DNA of 64,000 bases from Motacilla alba alba (GCF_015832195.1 NC_052019.1:47433016-47497015); one strand, 5' to 3'. Counted from the stretch's first letter, positions 12,101-21,729 are shown. Notes: generated from the letters alone by a model not told the origin. Translations and numbers: made by a program.

Positions 12101-15100
12101 ATCACGCAGAGGAGACTACTAGAGGGCCTTCTGTTATAGAGAACAGATGCAGAAAGAACATGCAGCCATTAATTTCACCATGTATGACAGGTTACTGATA
12201 CAGAAATGCCAAAAAGTAAAACACCCCTTATTCTGATTTTGCAACATCCCAGCCCAATTTCAATTACTTTTTATGTACCTCAGCCTCTTCAGTGTTACTT
12301 AAGTGTTACTGAAAGATACATTTAATTAGGATTTTTTGAACAGAGAGAAGAAAAACCATAAAGCTTGGCACAAAACTGTTTCTATCATATATCAGAGATT
12401 AAACTTCGAAGAGACACTTAATCTGCCACATACATTTCAATATCTTGTTCTTCCTCTTCACTCTCATTTGCCAGTACTTCAGCTGCATTCTCTGCTGCTC
12501 TGGAACCAAGTGGGTTTTGCTGGCTCTGCTCCCAGCAATGGGGTAAAAATGGAAACAGATTAGGAGCTGCCTGAATATTCCTGAACAACTTGCTCTCCTG
12601 TATCAGTTCCCTAAGTTGATTTGGCCTGGAGTCTTTTCTTTCCCTCTTTCTCCACCAAAAGGACCAATGATTAGCCTAAACACTGTGTTAGAAGGACAGC
12701 TGCTAAAAGCCAGAAACCACAATAGGAATTTGGAGCACAGAATTCCAGTTCGCAGCTCTATTGGCACCAGGCAAATAGGACTTGGGCTATGTGCAGTCTG
12801 TCACTCAATGCTACAGAACTATAAGGAACACAAAGATCTGCCAGTGCATCCTGGAAAGGGCTTCTCCCTCAGTGGACACCATCAAGAAAAGACTTGGAGC
12901 AATGGGCAAGTTGGAGCTTCCCAGCAAGGGCTGTGGATCCTCACCTCTGCATTGTCATCCTCACAAATCGGAGGACTAATGACACGTGCTGTCCATGCAC
13001 TAGAGAGAGCAGAACAAGAAGAACATGCAGCTGTTAATTTCACAGTTCATAGAGGGCTTCCAAGACATAAAATTGCAAAAATTGAAACAACCTCTTATTC
13101 TCATTAAGCAACATCCCAGCCCAGAAACTCAGTCAGTGAAAGAGCTTTTATGTATTGCAAGCATTTCACGGTATCGCAATCCATAATTTAAGAAACATTG
13201 AATAATGACTTCCTGAATGGAGAAGAAAGGTTTCTCCTGCATTTGCTGGTTTTTAGAGTTTTCTTTCTGTTACTTCTCTTCCAGACAGGCCACTATGGGT
13301 CAAGTCAGATTCCATCACACAGAGTCAAGCAGAATGCAACAGTTTGGCCAAAAAACCTGTGTCTATCGTATATCAGAAATTGCACTTTGGAGGGACACTT
13401 CATCAGTCACATACTCATTGTTATCTCTTGGTTCCTCTTCATTGTCACTCGCCCGTAGCTCAGCTGAACTCTCTGTCTGTCTGTCACCAAGTAGGTACTG
13501 CTGGCTCTGCTCCCTGTCCTGCACCTGTGAGTTGTCACCCTCACTCATGGGAGGACTAGCAGGACCAGCTGGCCATGCACTAGAGAGAACCAGAAAGAAC
13601 ATGCAGCCATTTGAACAAGGAGTCAATAATTTCACTGCGGACAGAGAGTTACCAACACGTAACACCTATTCTGATTTAGCAACATCCCAGCCCAGCACCA
13701 CAATTGTTTCCTGAGCTGCTATGTGCTGCAGGCATTCAGCACATATCAAGCCATACTATAACAAATATTCAACCACGACTTCATGAAAAGAAAAGAAAGG
13801 ATTCAGCTGGATTTTCCTATGTGTTTTTTTGATTCTTTTACATACTTCTCTGCCAGACAGGCCACTATATTCCAGGTCTGAAGTCTCTGCACAGACTCCA
13901 GCAGAACCCAGAAGCTTGGCAAAAACCTGTTCCTACCATGCATCAGAAATCAGAATTTAGAGAGACATTTTACTCTCACATACCCATCATTATCTCTTGG
14001 TTCCTCTTCATCATGAGTTGTCACTGCATCAGCTGAATTCTCTGCTGATCTGGAAAGATGCAAAAGCTCCTGGTTCTGCTCCCAGGCCTGCAGTGGGGTA
14101 AAAATGAAGACAGAGTAGAAACCACTCAAAACAACTCTATCCTCCTTCCCTGTATCAGTTCCCTGATTGGATTTGGGCTAGAAGCTTTTCTTCCCCTTGT
14201 TAGCCCCATAACAGGCAACTTCTGCAGTCATAGCCCTAAACACTTCATCATGTTGGATAAACAGCTGCTGAAGAATGGAAACCACAACAGAAATTTGGGA
14301 GTAAAGAATTCCAGTTTGCTGCTCTCTTGGCACCAGGCAAACTGGACTGGGAGTATGTGCAATCTGCTGCTTAATGATAGAACCACAAAGAACACACCGA
14401 TCTGCCAGTGCCATCCTGGCAAGGGCTTCTCCCTCTATGGACACCACCAAGGAGGGACTTGGAGGAATGGGCAAGCTGCAGCTTCCCAGCAAGGGCTGTG
14501 CTTCCAGCCAGCTGCCCATAGCACCCACCTAAAACAACTGAGTTTTGCAGCTCCCCTTTTGTCCCTTTCCCTCCCACACACCACAAAGGACAAGAACATG
14601 TGGGTCCTCACCTCTGAGTCCTCATCTGACCAAAACGGACGATCAAAATCAAATCGCAGCCAATCACTAGAGAGAGCAGAACCAGGAGAACATGCAGCTG
14701 TTTAAACATTTATTTCACTGGGCACCAAAGGTTACCAACAAAGAAAACGCTGGAACTTAAAACATCCTCTATTCTGATTAGGTAACATCCCAGGCCAGAA
14801 ACTAATCAATCCAAGAATTTTTATGGACGGCAAGCATTTCAATGTGGCCAGCCATTCTCTCACATTCAATGTTAGATGGACAGCTTCTAAGAAGCTAGGG
14901 CTTCACAAACAGAGAGAAAAAAGGATTCTGCTGGATTTTACTGGGTTTATTTTAATTCCCTTCTAGGCAGGCCACTATATTCCAGGTCTGAAGTACTTGC
15001 ACAGACTTAGGCAGAGCCCAGAAGCTTGGCCAAAACCTCTTACAACCACTTATCTCAAATTAATGTTTTGATAGACACATTCACATACTCATCCTCTTCT

Positions 15101-17488
15101 ATTGGCTCCTCTTCATCATTCCTTGCCAGTGGCTCAACAGAATTCTCTGATGCTATGGGAAGATGTGGCTGCTGCTGGCTCTGCTCCCTGTCCTGCAATG
15201 GGGGAGAAATAGAGGCACTTAGGAACCACCTGAACACTGTACTTCCTAATTTCCCTGCTTCAGTTCCCTAATTGGGTTTGGGCGGAAGCCATTTCTTCCT
15301 CTCTCTCTCCTCCAAACTGGCAATTTCACCTGTGATAGCCTGAACACTACTTATTATCTCAACAGCTACTAAAGAGAAAAAACCCCATACCCAAACCTGC
15401 TCTTGTGTTTAGTGCGCGTGGACCTGGGCCATGCAAATCCTGTTGTAAAATGTCAGGCCTTTTCTTTGCAAAGGTTCAGGATCAACCCTATCAGGATATA
15501 TCTCCCATGCTGCTTGCTGCACATTTCTGTTTTGCACAGCAGCAGTGGCATCCCAAATTTGAGCAGATGCACTGCACTGTGGGCTGGATGCAAGCATATT
15601 CTTTTAAGGCAGTAGGGGGAAATGAAAAAAATCCAAATGTGACCCTTTTAAAGAATTCTTGGAAGAAGAAACCACTGTAGTGTATACCTCAGGCAGCTGC
15701 AGTTGCATTTTACACCTCAATGACAGAGGTACCTTAAACTGATGTTACAGCTAAAACACTTCTTACTTAGGAAGTCCAAAACTTCTTGTGCTCTCCTTTA
15801 AATCTCGGGAGCAACAACCTCTTTTAGACTATTCACCTACTCGCTGCAAGCAGTTCTCAGGCATGCTGATGTGTCCATGAATGTGTTTGTGGCTGACTGG
15901 AAATTGTGCCTAAAGTGATAAATCAGGGTCTTCTTTCAACCTTTGAGGCCAGGGTACTCAGTAAGATTGCAGAAGATAGGCAAGAAAACTACTTTGAATG
16001 CAAGACGGAGAGGAGTGCGCCAGTCACTACTTACCAGAGAAGACTCATTATCACTGACGGTGATGACTTCAGGCTCAGAAGATTCACCTGTGAGATCTAT
16101 GAATTCTCCACCAGCTGAAAAGAGAGAACATTAGAGCCAAGGTCAGAGATTGCAGAGGAATGCAATGGGTAGCCACTGTAGAACAGGCTGTGGTTGGATT
16201 TCATTGTGCCCTTGGTCTCTTTTTTTCAGGAACGTGTCCAACATTTCACTCAAGCTTTCCCCTCAACAGTCCACAAGGAGCAATGCCAGCCCTGTCCCTC
16301 TGAAGGGGCAAAACAAGAGGAAGAGCAGCTGAGCTCCTCACAACTTCTCTTGGATGACACCACCTTACAGGATGTTCACATCAACAAATGATTCATTTCA
16401 TATAGGGGAATGCTTAGCACACAGGGGGAAAAAAACCCAACCAACACTAGAGGGGATACCAATTTTATGGTACCATGCTCTAGATTGGTTCCTTGAAGGA
16501 TGGGGCACAGCTAATGGCAGGTTTTCCTCATCTTCATCCAGCTTGGGAGATCCCAAACTCAGCTTGCCACCCTCCACTGTGGCAGCTGCAGTGACTGCCA
16601 GCTCATCAGAACACACAGGCAGGTCTTTGAGCAGCACTTGAGGACCTTGGCTACACAGCTCCTCTCCCACTAGCAGCCAGTGTATGGAGCTCAGTAACAA
16701 ACCAGAACAGTTCTCAGAAGGCTTGCTGTTTAGGGATGCCATACCAGATGCTTCCTCAATCCCAAGGTTTCCCTTTCTCCCCAGTAAAGGACCTAGAAAC
16801 TGGCAAAAGCACATGGCCAGATGGTCTTCAACCCTCCAGAAGCAGCTTCTGCTCTCACCAGGCTCAAAAGCAGGTGCACCACTTTCCTCAAGCTCTATTG
16901 GCTCTGTCTGCGAAGTTCCACCTGCGCTGGAGGGCAGCAGCCTGCTCCGTTTCCGAGCTGGTCTGGAACCAACTGCTCCTCCAGGGCGCTTTCGGCAACG
17001 CTGAGAGGGAAAAAAGCTTTAGCATCTTCTGTGGCACTAATCTTAACACGGCCCTCAGTTTTTGCAACACCAATGACAGCACACAAGGATACAGAAAACT
17101 CTCCTGCAAAGGCTGGAATGCACACAAATGGTGCTCTGGGCCATTCCCACCTGAGCACAGGGATCACATCAGGGAAAAGACATCACCCCTGATCTCCCAC
17201 AAGCTGCCTCCCCAAGAAAGAGCCTGTCCCAGTGGCTTGAGAATGAGGAGACCAGTTCCCAATTCCAGCAGGTTGCTGCTCACACCGTAAGCATTTCTGC
17301 ACTACAGCTAGCACCCACAGAGATTCAAAACCTTCACTATTCCAGAACATCAAGTGACATCAAGTTTTCAAAGGCTTCTGTTCTTATGCATTTGCTACAA
17401 ACACTCTTGAAATCCTTTCTAGAAGTACTCTGGAAAATGTTTTAAGAATCAGATTTGCATTGAGTAGCAAAGTACTTACTGTGCTCAT
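8985..17488 (-). CDS. RNF4-like SUMO-targeted ubiquitin ligase, copy A (spliced gene)
   Basis: Whole coding span, exons listed separately. The model starts at ATG 17,486-17,488 and ends at TGA 8985-8987. It joins 17480-17488, 16859-17000, 16035-16114, 15089-15192, 14612-14666, 13984-14087, 13415-13579, 12945-12999, 12434-12528, 12079-12118, 9994-10094, 9422-9476 and 8985-9134, giving about 384 aa in one frame. RNF4 reads SUMO chains on a target through SIMs and attaches ubiquitin through a dimeric RING, mainly in the nucleus. Visible here are MST then a basic RKR-type N-terminus, EPIELEE, one FIDLT SIM, a VITV element, a chain of acidic exons and a full C3HC4 RING. The arginine-rich motif that follows the SIMs in RNF4 is missing. 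The 5' end of the 9994-10094 exon is uncertain. Expression is untested, and this could be a recently duplicated gene under decay. Confidence 0.82.
9422..9476 (-). CDS. RNF4-like copy A: RING N-terminal half exon
   Basis: 55 nt, entered in phase 2 and left in phase 0 with donor GTAAGG. It encodes AEQGVVIRCPICMDTYSE. CPIC supplies zinc ligands C1 and C2, and the run matches the RNF4 CPICMDGYSE block. It joins in frame to IVQSGRL of the next exon. Confidence 0.94.
9994..10094 (-). CDS. RNF4-like copy A: acidic exon before the RING
   Basis: Encodes VDGSGNGTGANDVPAADSA then PAEQGAVEEGTALS, leaving phase 2 at donor GTACGT. Copy B has the same frame with a 3-nt length difference, which supports coding. 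The 5' edge is uncertain. The copy B acceptor position is mutated here (ACAT in place of CCAG), so I use the next in-phase AG. A clean upstream acceptor (attacag, exon start 10141) would enter in phase 1. Confidence 0.6.
10142..11513 (-). other. Intron of copy A, highly conserved with copy B
   Basis: About 1.4 kb with almost no differences from 24,490-25,810 in unit B. The open frames here (60-89 aa) are repeated in both copies only because the DNA is repeated. No exon with family similarity was found. Confidence 0.55.
11514..11617 (-). pseudogene. Decayed acidic exon, copy A
   Basis: After an acceptor-like ctgttgcag, the sequence aligns with the start of the acidic exons (..GAGCAGAAxCAGCAG..). 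It opens with TAG TGA in the homologous frame and has further stops, and the acidic end and donor are lost. It was probably once a module exon and is now skipped. The copy B counterpart at 25,811-25,914 has the same stops, so the decay predates the segmental duplication. Confidence 0.65.
12079..12118 (-). CDS. RNF4-like copy A: degenerate RING-N exon retaining CxxC
   Basis: 40 nt, 5 codons shorter than the 55-nt family but in frame, with donor GTAAGG. It encodes SLLCVICMSCYSQ. The CxxC pair of the RING survives with one extra cysteine. The corresponding RING-C half exon is not recognisable downstream, so a complete second RING is unlikely. Confidence 0.68.
12434..12528 (-). CDS. RNF4-like copy A: acidic module exon
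   Basis: Encodes QSQQNPLGSRAAENAAEV then LANESEEEEQDIE, leaving phase 2 at donor GTATGT. The usual cag/GAC acceptor is lost (ttgctgggag). The nearest AG gives a 95-nt exon that keeps phase 0 to 2. If the exon instead ran past the donor it would hit a stop after MYVAD. Confidence 0.66.
12945..12999 (-). CDS. RNF4-like copy A: degenerate RING-N exon
   Basis: 55 nt, phase 2 to 0. Encodes AWTARVISPPICEDDNAE, aligning residue for residue with AEQGVVIRCPICMDTYSE. The first RING cysteine has become proline and the second is kept, so it cannot bind zinc in the RING manner. Confidence 0.74.
13415..13579 (-). CDS. RNF4-like copy A: fused RING-N/acidic exon
   Basis: A 55-nt RING-N-type exon (AWPAGPASPPMSEGDNSQ) and a 104-nt acidic exon (DREQSQQYLL..ASDNEEEPRDNN) are separated by only GTGCAG (13519-13524), the two ends of a lost intron. 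It reads in frame as VQ, so the two are probably one 165-nt exon. No zinc ligand remains. It leaves phase 2 at donor GTATGT. NEEEPRDNN followed by YVT resembles the DDEE..RD.DVYVT stretch of RNF4. Confidence 0.78.
13984..14087 (-). CDS. RNF4-like copy A: acidic module exon
   Basis: 104 nt, acceptor cactgcag, donor GTATGT, phase 0 to 2. Encodes AWEQNQELLHLSRSAENS then ADAVTTHDEEEPRDND. The DEEEPRDND end is the best match to the acidic stretch of RNF4. Confidence 0.78.
14612..14666 (-). CDS. RNF4-like copy A: degenerate RING-N exon
   Basis: 55 nt, phase 2 to 0, donor GTGAGG. Encodes DWLRFDFDRPFWSDEDSE. It has the exact length and splice phase of the RING-N exon but all cysteines are replaced, and it is now an acidic, aromatic linker. 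Confidence 0.74.
15089..15192 (-). CDS. RNF4-like copy A: first acidic module exon
   Basis: 104 nt, acceptor cccattgcag, donor GTATGT. Encodes DREQSQQQPHLPIASENS then VEPLARNDEEEPIEED. It follows the SIM exon directly, where RNF4 has its arginine-rich stretch. That basic stretch is absent. Confidence 0.78.
16035..16114 (-). CDS. RNF4-like copy A: SIM exon with a single IDLT unit
   Basis: 80 nt, enters in phase 1 and leaves in phase 0 at donor GTAAGT. Encodes (A)GGEFIDLTGESSEPEVITV then SDNESSL. FIDLT and VITV are hydrophobic cores flanked by acids, as in RNF4 SIMs (IVDLT, VVIV). It is the ancestral-looking state of the 39-unit exon in copy B at 30489-31471. Confidence 0.9.
16859..17000 (-). 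CDS. RNF4-like copy A: N-terminal basic exon
   Basis: 142 nt after acceptor ctctcag, donor GTGAGA. Encodes RCRKRPGGAVGSRPARKR then SRLLPSSAGGTSQTEPIELEE. It matches the RNF4 N-terminus (MST then RKRRGGA.NSRQ, later EPIEL). The basic cluster is a likely nuclear localisation signal and PIELEE overlaps the first RNF4 SIM. The frame remains open for about 150 further codons into the intron (see findings). Confidence 0.92.
17480..17488 (-). CDS. RNF4-like copy A: start exon, MST
   Basis: ACC-ATG-AGC-ACA then GTAAGT. A three-codon coding part with a consensus donor, joining to CGT to give MSTR, the exact RNF4 N-terminus. A candidate acceptor (ctgcag) lies at 17,586-17,591, so the exon may start near 17,585. 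That part is uncertain. Confidence 0.88.
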
Positions 17489-17840
17489 GGTGTTTTGTGA
17501 TCAAAAACCACCAGCAAAGTAAGTGGGGCAAATGCCAAAAAAGGAATGTCAGGGATCAATCCCTTTGGTCCCTTTAGGCAGCCCACTGCAGATTTTTCGG
17601 AGTGTCAGGAAACTGCTCTTCCAAACCTATCAGAAAAGTAGAGGGGAGATTACCTATTTGGAATGCCAGTTTTCTTGAACACCCCCATGCCCCAAGACTC
17701 CCATTCCCGAGTCCCCAGATCCTGTCCAAAGCTAGAGGGGAAGTCTGTGACTCTGCTACTTGAGCCCACCTGCAGCCCATCCTGCAGCCCAGCCCAGCCC
17801 CTCAGCATCAGAAGCCTTTCCAAGAATTGTCTGCACTCAC

Positions 17841-18130
17841 CTGTACAGTCAGTCCAGAGTTTGGCTCGCAAATGTCAGCAAATCGCTCTCTATTCCCACC
17901 CGGGATGGAGAAGACGGATGCTCCACGTCTGCTGCGCAGCAGAGAATCCATCAACTGGCTCAACAGACTCCGTGCCAACAGAACCTTGGGAGCAGGAGTG
18001 CCCCTGGCAACCGGTGGCAACATTCCATGCCCAGGTAACGGGTGTCCGCTGCGCCCACCCATGGAGTTCCAGAACACCAGCCATGGAGGCACCTCAACCA
18101 TCCCCTGCTGCTGCTGCCAGCCACCAGATC
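17841..18130 (-). other. Candidate 5' noncoding exon of copy A
   Basis: A strong donor (TGTACAG/GTGAGTGC) at 17,840/17,841 is preserved in copy B at 33,212/33,213. Upstream sequence is moderately GC-rich. The transcription start is not visible, and the upstream limit given is simply where CR1 sequence begins. Confidence 0.4.
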
Positions 18131-18600
18131 AGGGTGCTCGGGGCCCTGCCCAGCCCGGCCTGGAACGTTCCAGGGACAGGGCACCCACAGCTTCTCTGGG
18201 CAGCCTGTTCCAATGTCTCATGACCCCCACAGCTCTTCCGAGTCCCTGATCCCAATTTCCCCCTGCTCGCCTGAAACCCTTCCCTCCCGCCATCGCTCTC
18301 TGCCCCCTTTGGGCACTGCCAGGCCGCAGTGAGGCCTCTCCGGACCCTGCTGCTCCACAGGCTGGACAGCCCCGGCTCTCCCAGCCTGGCTGCAGAGCAT
18401 GGCTGCTCCAGGCCTCCCCTCATCCCCACGGCCTCCTCCGGCCCCGCTCCACAGGCACATCCTGCTGGCGCTGGGCACAGCCGGGCCCAGCTCCGCACGT
18501 GGGGCCTCCCGGGGCAGAGCAGGGACAGAGCTGCGCCTCCCGCCGCCCTCAGCCTCAGCAGCCCCAGCGTCACTGAAGCCTTCCTGTGGCTAAAGGAACC
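18131..18600 (-). mobile_element. GC-rich CR1 LINE fragment, unit A
   Basis: The plus strand shows the CR1 complement signature: 'ggcctggaacgttccagggacagggcacccacagc', 'ctctgggcagcctgttcc', then 'ggctggacagccccggctctcccagcctggctgcagagc'. It explains the GC-rich block that would otherwise look like a CpG-island promoter. It is shared with unit B, so it was present before the duplication. Confidence 0.75.
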
Positions 18601-18729
18601 CCACCAAACCACAGCTCCCCAAATCAGAAAGAAATTTAAACCCTTCCTTAACCCTCCTCCTCTGTTGCTGTTTTAACTCTTATCAGAGTGTTTTAACTTT
18701 AGCCCTACTAAATAGCAATTAAAACAAAA

Positions 18730-19452
18730 TCAAAGTTTGTTGGGTTTTTTCCAAACTGTTGAAAGCCTTACAATTCTGTTCCTTATTTCAAGTCTCTGAA
18801 GTCTTGACATTTTCAGGTGTTTAAGTACTCCACTAGCACAATTGACCAACAGGCCTGAGGAGTTTTGCTCTGCTCCCAGGGACAGTACCTTCCTCCTGAG
18901 GCCCTGCTCTGCTATGGAAGGTGACACAGCAGAAAAAGCAGGATTATTGTTCAGTTTTACCTTCCAGCCATTCTGCCACGGGACCTGTGTTCAGAAGGAA
19001 GGGCTGTGGCTCCTGAGAGCAGCAGGGAACCCATCTCAGCCCTGCCAGATACAGGGCTGCTCCTCAGGCATGGTCACGTTGGGTGCTCTGTGCTATGGGG
19101 AGAATTGTGGGAATTGACCCAGTGCTGTGGAGAGCACAAGGATATGTTCAGCTCATGCTCTACATGAGGAGGCTCATTTCTTACAAAAGTTTCTCTGTTA
19201 TTACATTCATCCTTTTGGGTAATTGACATGTTGAGCATTGATGAATGGCAGAGATGACTTATCCGTTTTTTGAAAAATCCCAAAGGAGATTTAACACTTT
19301 ATATTAAAATGCTAAGACACTAAAGCAATTCCAAATATACAGTTAATATATGAATAAATAAGCACCTTGTATGACACCCAAAGCACTGATTATGAGAAAT
19401 GAACTATGCAAATATGCTGTCTTTCTGGTCTGGGTTTTCAAAGCTCAAAAAA
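18730..19452. other. Unit A-specific segment
   Basis: About 0.72 kb between 'caattaaaac' and 'cacttctcctatgcc', which are directly adjacent in unit B near 34,100. It is either an insertion in A or a deletion in B. No gene seen. Confidence 0.5.
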
Positions 19453-19608
19453 CCCACTTCTCCTATGCCTACATATCAATGATGAAATGAGCTGAAAATG
19501 TGTTTTTCCTTCTGCTGACAACTATTCACCAAGACTGAAACCAATCCTTCAACTGTTCCATTACTTTTTGCTAATCAGTGCTTTTCTAGATCAATATTTT
19601 CTAAAAAT

Positions 19609-19646
19609 TATATATATACATATATATACATATATACACACACACA
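19609..19646. repeat. (TA)n(CA)n microsatellite
   Basis: Alternating TA runs followed by a CA run. The orthologous tract in unit B is at 36,024-36,070. Confidence 0.85.
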
Positions 19647-20022
19647 TTGAAAGGGTTAATTATTAACCATATACCAAAATGTTAAAAGAAAATTGCCTCA
19701 GCTTATGGTGTTGAGCCATAGTAACATCTGTTTAAACCTACTGTAAAATCAGCTCAGTGTCATTTCATTGCAGGTTACTTAAGATCATACTTACTTTACC
19801 ATAAAGGTTACTTAAATGCTCTTTTTACTGAGAATACCTGGCATTGCATGTCACCTAGGAATACAGCTTTTTGAAAGACATTTAGACAATTTAGAAAGGC
19901 ATTTCTGCTGACTGTCATTGCATCTACAAAGTAGCTAAAAGTCTAGCAAAAATGAGCAACAGAAAACATCGGTCTCAAATTTATGGCCATCCTGTAAGTA
20001 AATAATTTTATTTGTGCCTGTT

Positions 20023-20692
20023 TGTGGGAACCCAGGACATCCCTCTGAGTGCCCTGGATGGCCAGAGCTGCTGGCAGGGGGCTCTGAGACCCTGGCATTC
20101 AGCCAAAGACACTCTTGGGGTTTTGATCTTAGCCTGTGGAGCAAGTTACCAACTCTGTATGAAGAATTACAAGCCACACACACAAGTTTAGGTATTGTAG
20201 TAGAAGTAGTCACGAAGTGAAAGGAAGGATTTTTGAGTGCTGTACAGGGGTGTTTAAGCCTTGTACGCAGGGGTCCAAGTTTTGTACATGGGGGTCAAGG
20301 GTTCTAAGATGGAGGGATTTGGGTGTGCCCTGTCCTCTTTCTTTCTCCTTCCTAGCCTCCATGTCTTTGGTGATGTCGGCACTCACAGATTGGTTTAGTG
20401 TAGAAAGTCACCATTCAATATAGATAGTAGGCATTGGGGAAAAAGTATAAAACTGTAGTATGTAATGTATGATATAAAAGATGGCACCAGCCCCCTGGGA
20501 GGGCAGAGTGCCTTTGTCTGACCTGCTGAACGGGCCACAGCAGTTCAGGAGAAGAATCTTTTAGATAACCAACAATAAACTACCTTGAGACCAGACAACA
20601 GAAGACTACTGAGTCTTTCTTCGAAGGCACGGGTTGGAAGAGGGACTTTTCCATCTTTCGGGGTCACCCCAATCTGGGGGTGAAACCCCACA
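20023..20692 (+). mobile_element. Solo LTR of an endogenous retrovirus
   Basis: 670 bp bounded by TGTGGG and CCCACA (perfect 6-bp terminal inverted repeat) and flanked by the direct repeat CCTGTT at 20,017-20,022 and 20,693-20,698. A TATA box (TATAAAA, 20,473-20,479) and AATAAA (20,574-20,579) fit U3-R-U5 order on the plus strand. The 6-bp target-site duplication suggests an alpharetrovirus/ERVK-like family. There is no internal region, so it is a recombined solo LTR. The homologous site in unit B near 36,400 is empty. Confidence 0.9.
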
Positions 20693-21723
20693 CCTGTTGA
20701 AGGATTATCTTTGAATAATTTTGACAACTCAAATAGTTTTCTTAAAAATGAAAATCAAAAGATCACTTTATCAGGGTAATGCTAATGTTTTCATTTTCTG
20801 ATTAAGATCAAGCCACATAAAAATTAGGGGGTACAATGAACCTTGTTTATTACCACCTCTGCCTAAATATGACAATAGTAAGACATCTTCAGATATGACT
20901 GAGGAAGCAGATAACACACTAAAGACAAAAATGAAAAACCAAAATAAAGGATACAAGTCCACGTCCACACAGATGACCAACTTTTAACACACAGAGGAGC
21001 TCAGTTCAGTTTGGTTATCTGAGTTTTCTGTGTCACAGCACAAGGAACTTACTGTTCCAATGGTTACCTGAGATCTGCCTTTGCTTCTTCATTACTTTTG
21101 TATAACAGAATAATTTTCAGTCCTCTCTTATGTCCAGTTATTATATCTCTGGACAGTTGCATTTCTCTTCAGTGGAACTTAGGGGATCATGCTGCTCTAA
21201 TTGAAGGAACTGGAGCTACAACACAGTTGTACTGCCAGCAGCTCCAAGTCAGTAACCAGCTTCAGACGTTCAAAAAGACATTCCTTCAAAAGCCTCCAGA
21301 TTCTAATTCTAATGCAACCTTACAACACTAAAAGCAGCAGTTTGTTAATGTACCAGCTCTTCTCAAAGAACCTTGCTTTCTTTGGATGTGTGCACAGCCT
21401 GCTACTCTTTCCATCTTCTGAGCAATGAAATCATGATATTTTCACCAAAGCGTGCACCAGAGTCTGCCCTGAGAAATCAAATCCCTCTCACCCCAAGCAA
21501 GGCCTGTTTCTTTTTCCCTGTACAACACACTCTGGCCACAAGAACCACAAAGCTGGTGGCTTTAGCACATTGGCCCCAGATCAATGACTACAGGGAGATG
21601 AAAAGAACAAACTTCTGACTGCTCCAAACAAGAGCCTTATTTCCACCCGTTAGACATCATCTCTGTCTATCAGCACAGTGCAACACAGAAGAGCAGGCAG
21701 GCTATATTTAAACTATTCAAAAC

Positions 21724-21729
21724 TTTATT
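21724..21729 (-). promoter_or_regulatory. Polyadenylation signal of RNF4-like copy B
   Basis: AATAAA on the minus strand about 115 nt past the stop codon at 21,845-21,847, matching the site in copy A. Confidence 0.6.

Larger units (their letters stand above)
8216..21030. repeat. Tandem segmental duplication, unit A
   Basis: Near-identical blocks are shared in the same order with 21,064-36,750. Matches include 8,216 onward with 21,064 onward, about 10,190-11,830 with 24,490-26,130, about 13,030-16,030 with 27,480-30,490, about 16,140-18,730 with 31,500-34,100, and the flank 19,455-20,990 with about 34,100-34,136 plus 35,913-36,720. Private indels break the match: a solo LTR and about 0.7 kb at 18,730 in unit A; about 1.05 kb at 22,630, the SIM array and about 1.8 kb at 34,137 in unit B. 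The unit boundary is near 21,030-21,064. Confidence 0.93.

Noticed and set aside
15061..15089. Extension of acidic exons past the GTATGT site to include YVT as in RNF4
   Set aside because: The extended frames end quickly in stops (directly after MYVAD at 12.4 kb). The GTATGT/GTACGT donor is present in every copy, and using it gives matching phases with the next exon. Not fully excluded.
8985..17488. Processed retrocopy of RNF4
   Set aside because: The start exon, SIM exon and split RING keep introns with consensus splice sites.
18131..18600. CpG-island promoter of the RNF4-like genes
   Set aside because: The GC-rich block matches CR1 LINE sequence in antisense orientation. A promoter may lie nearby but the GC content is not evidence for it.
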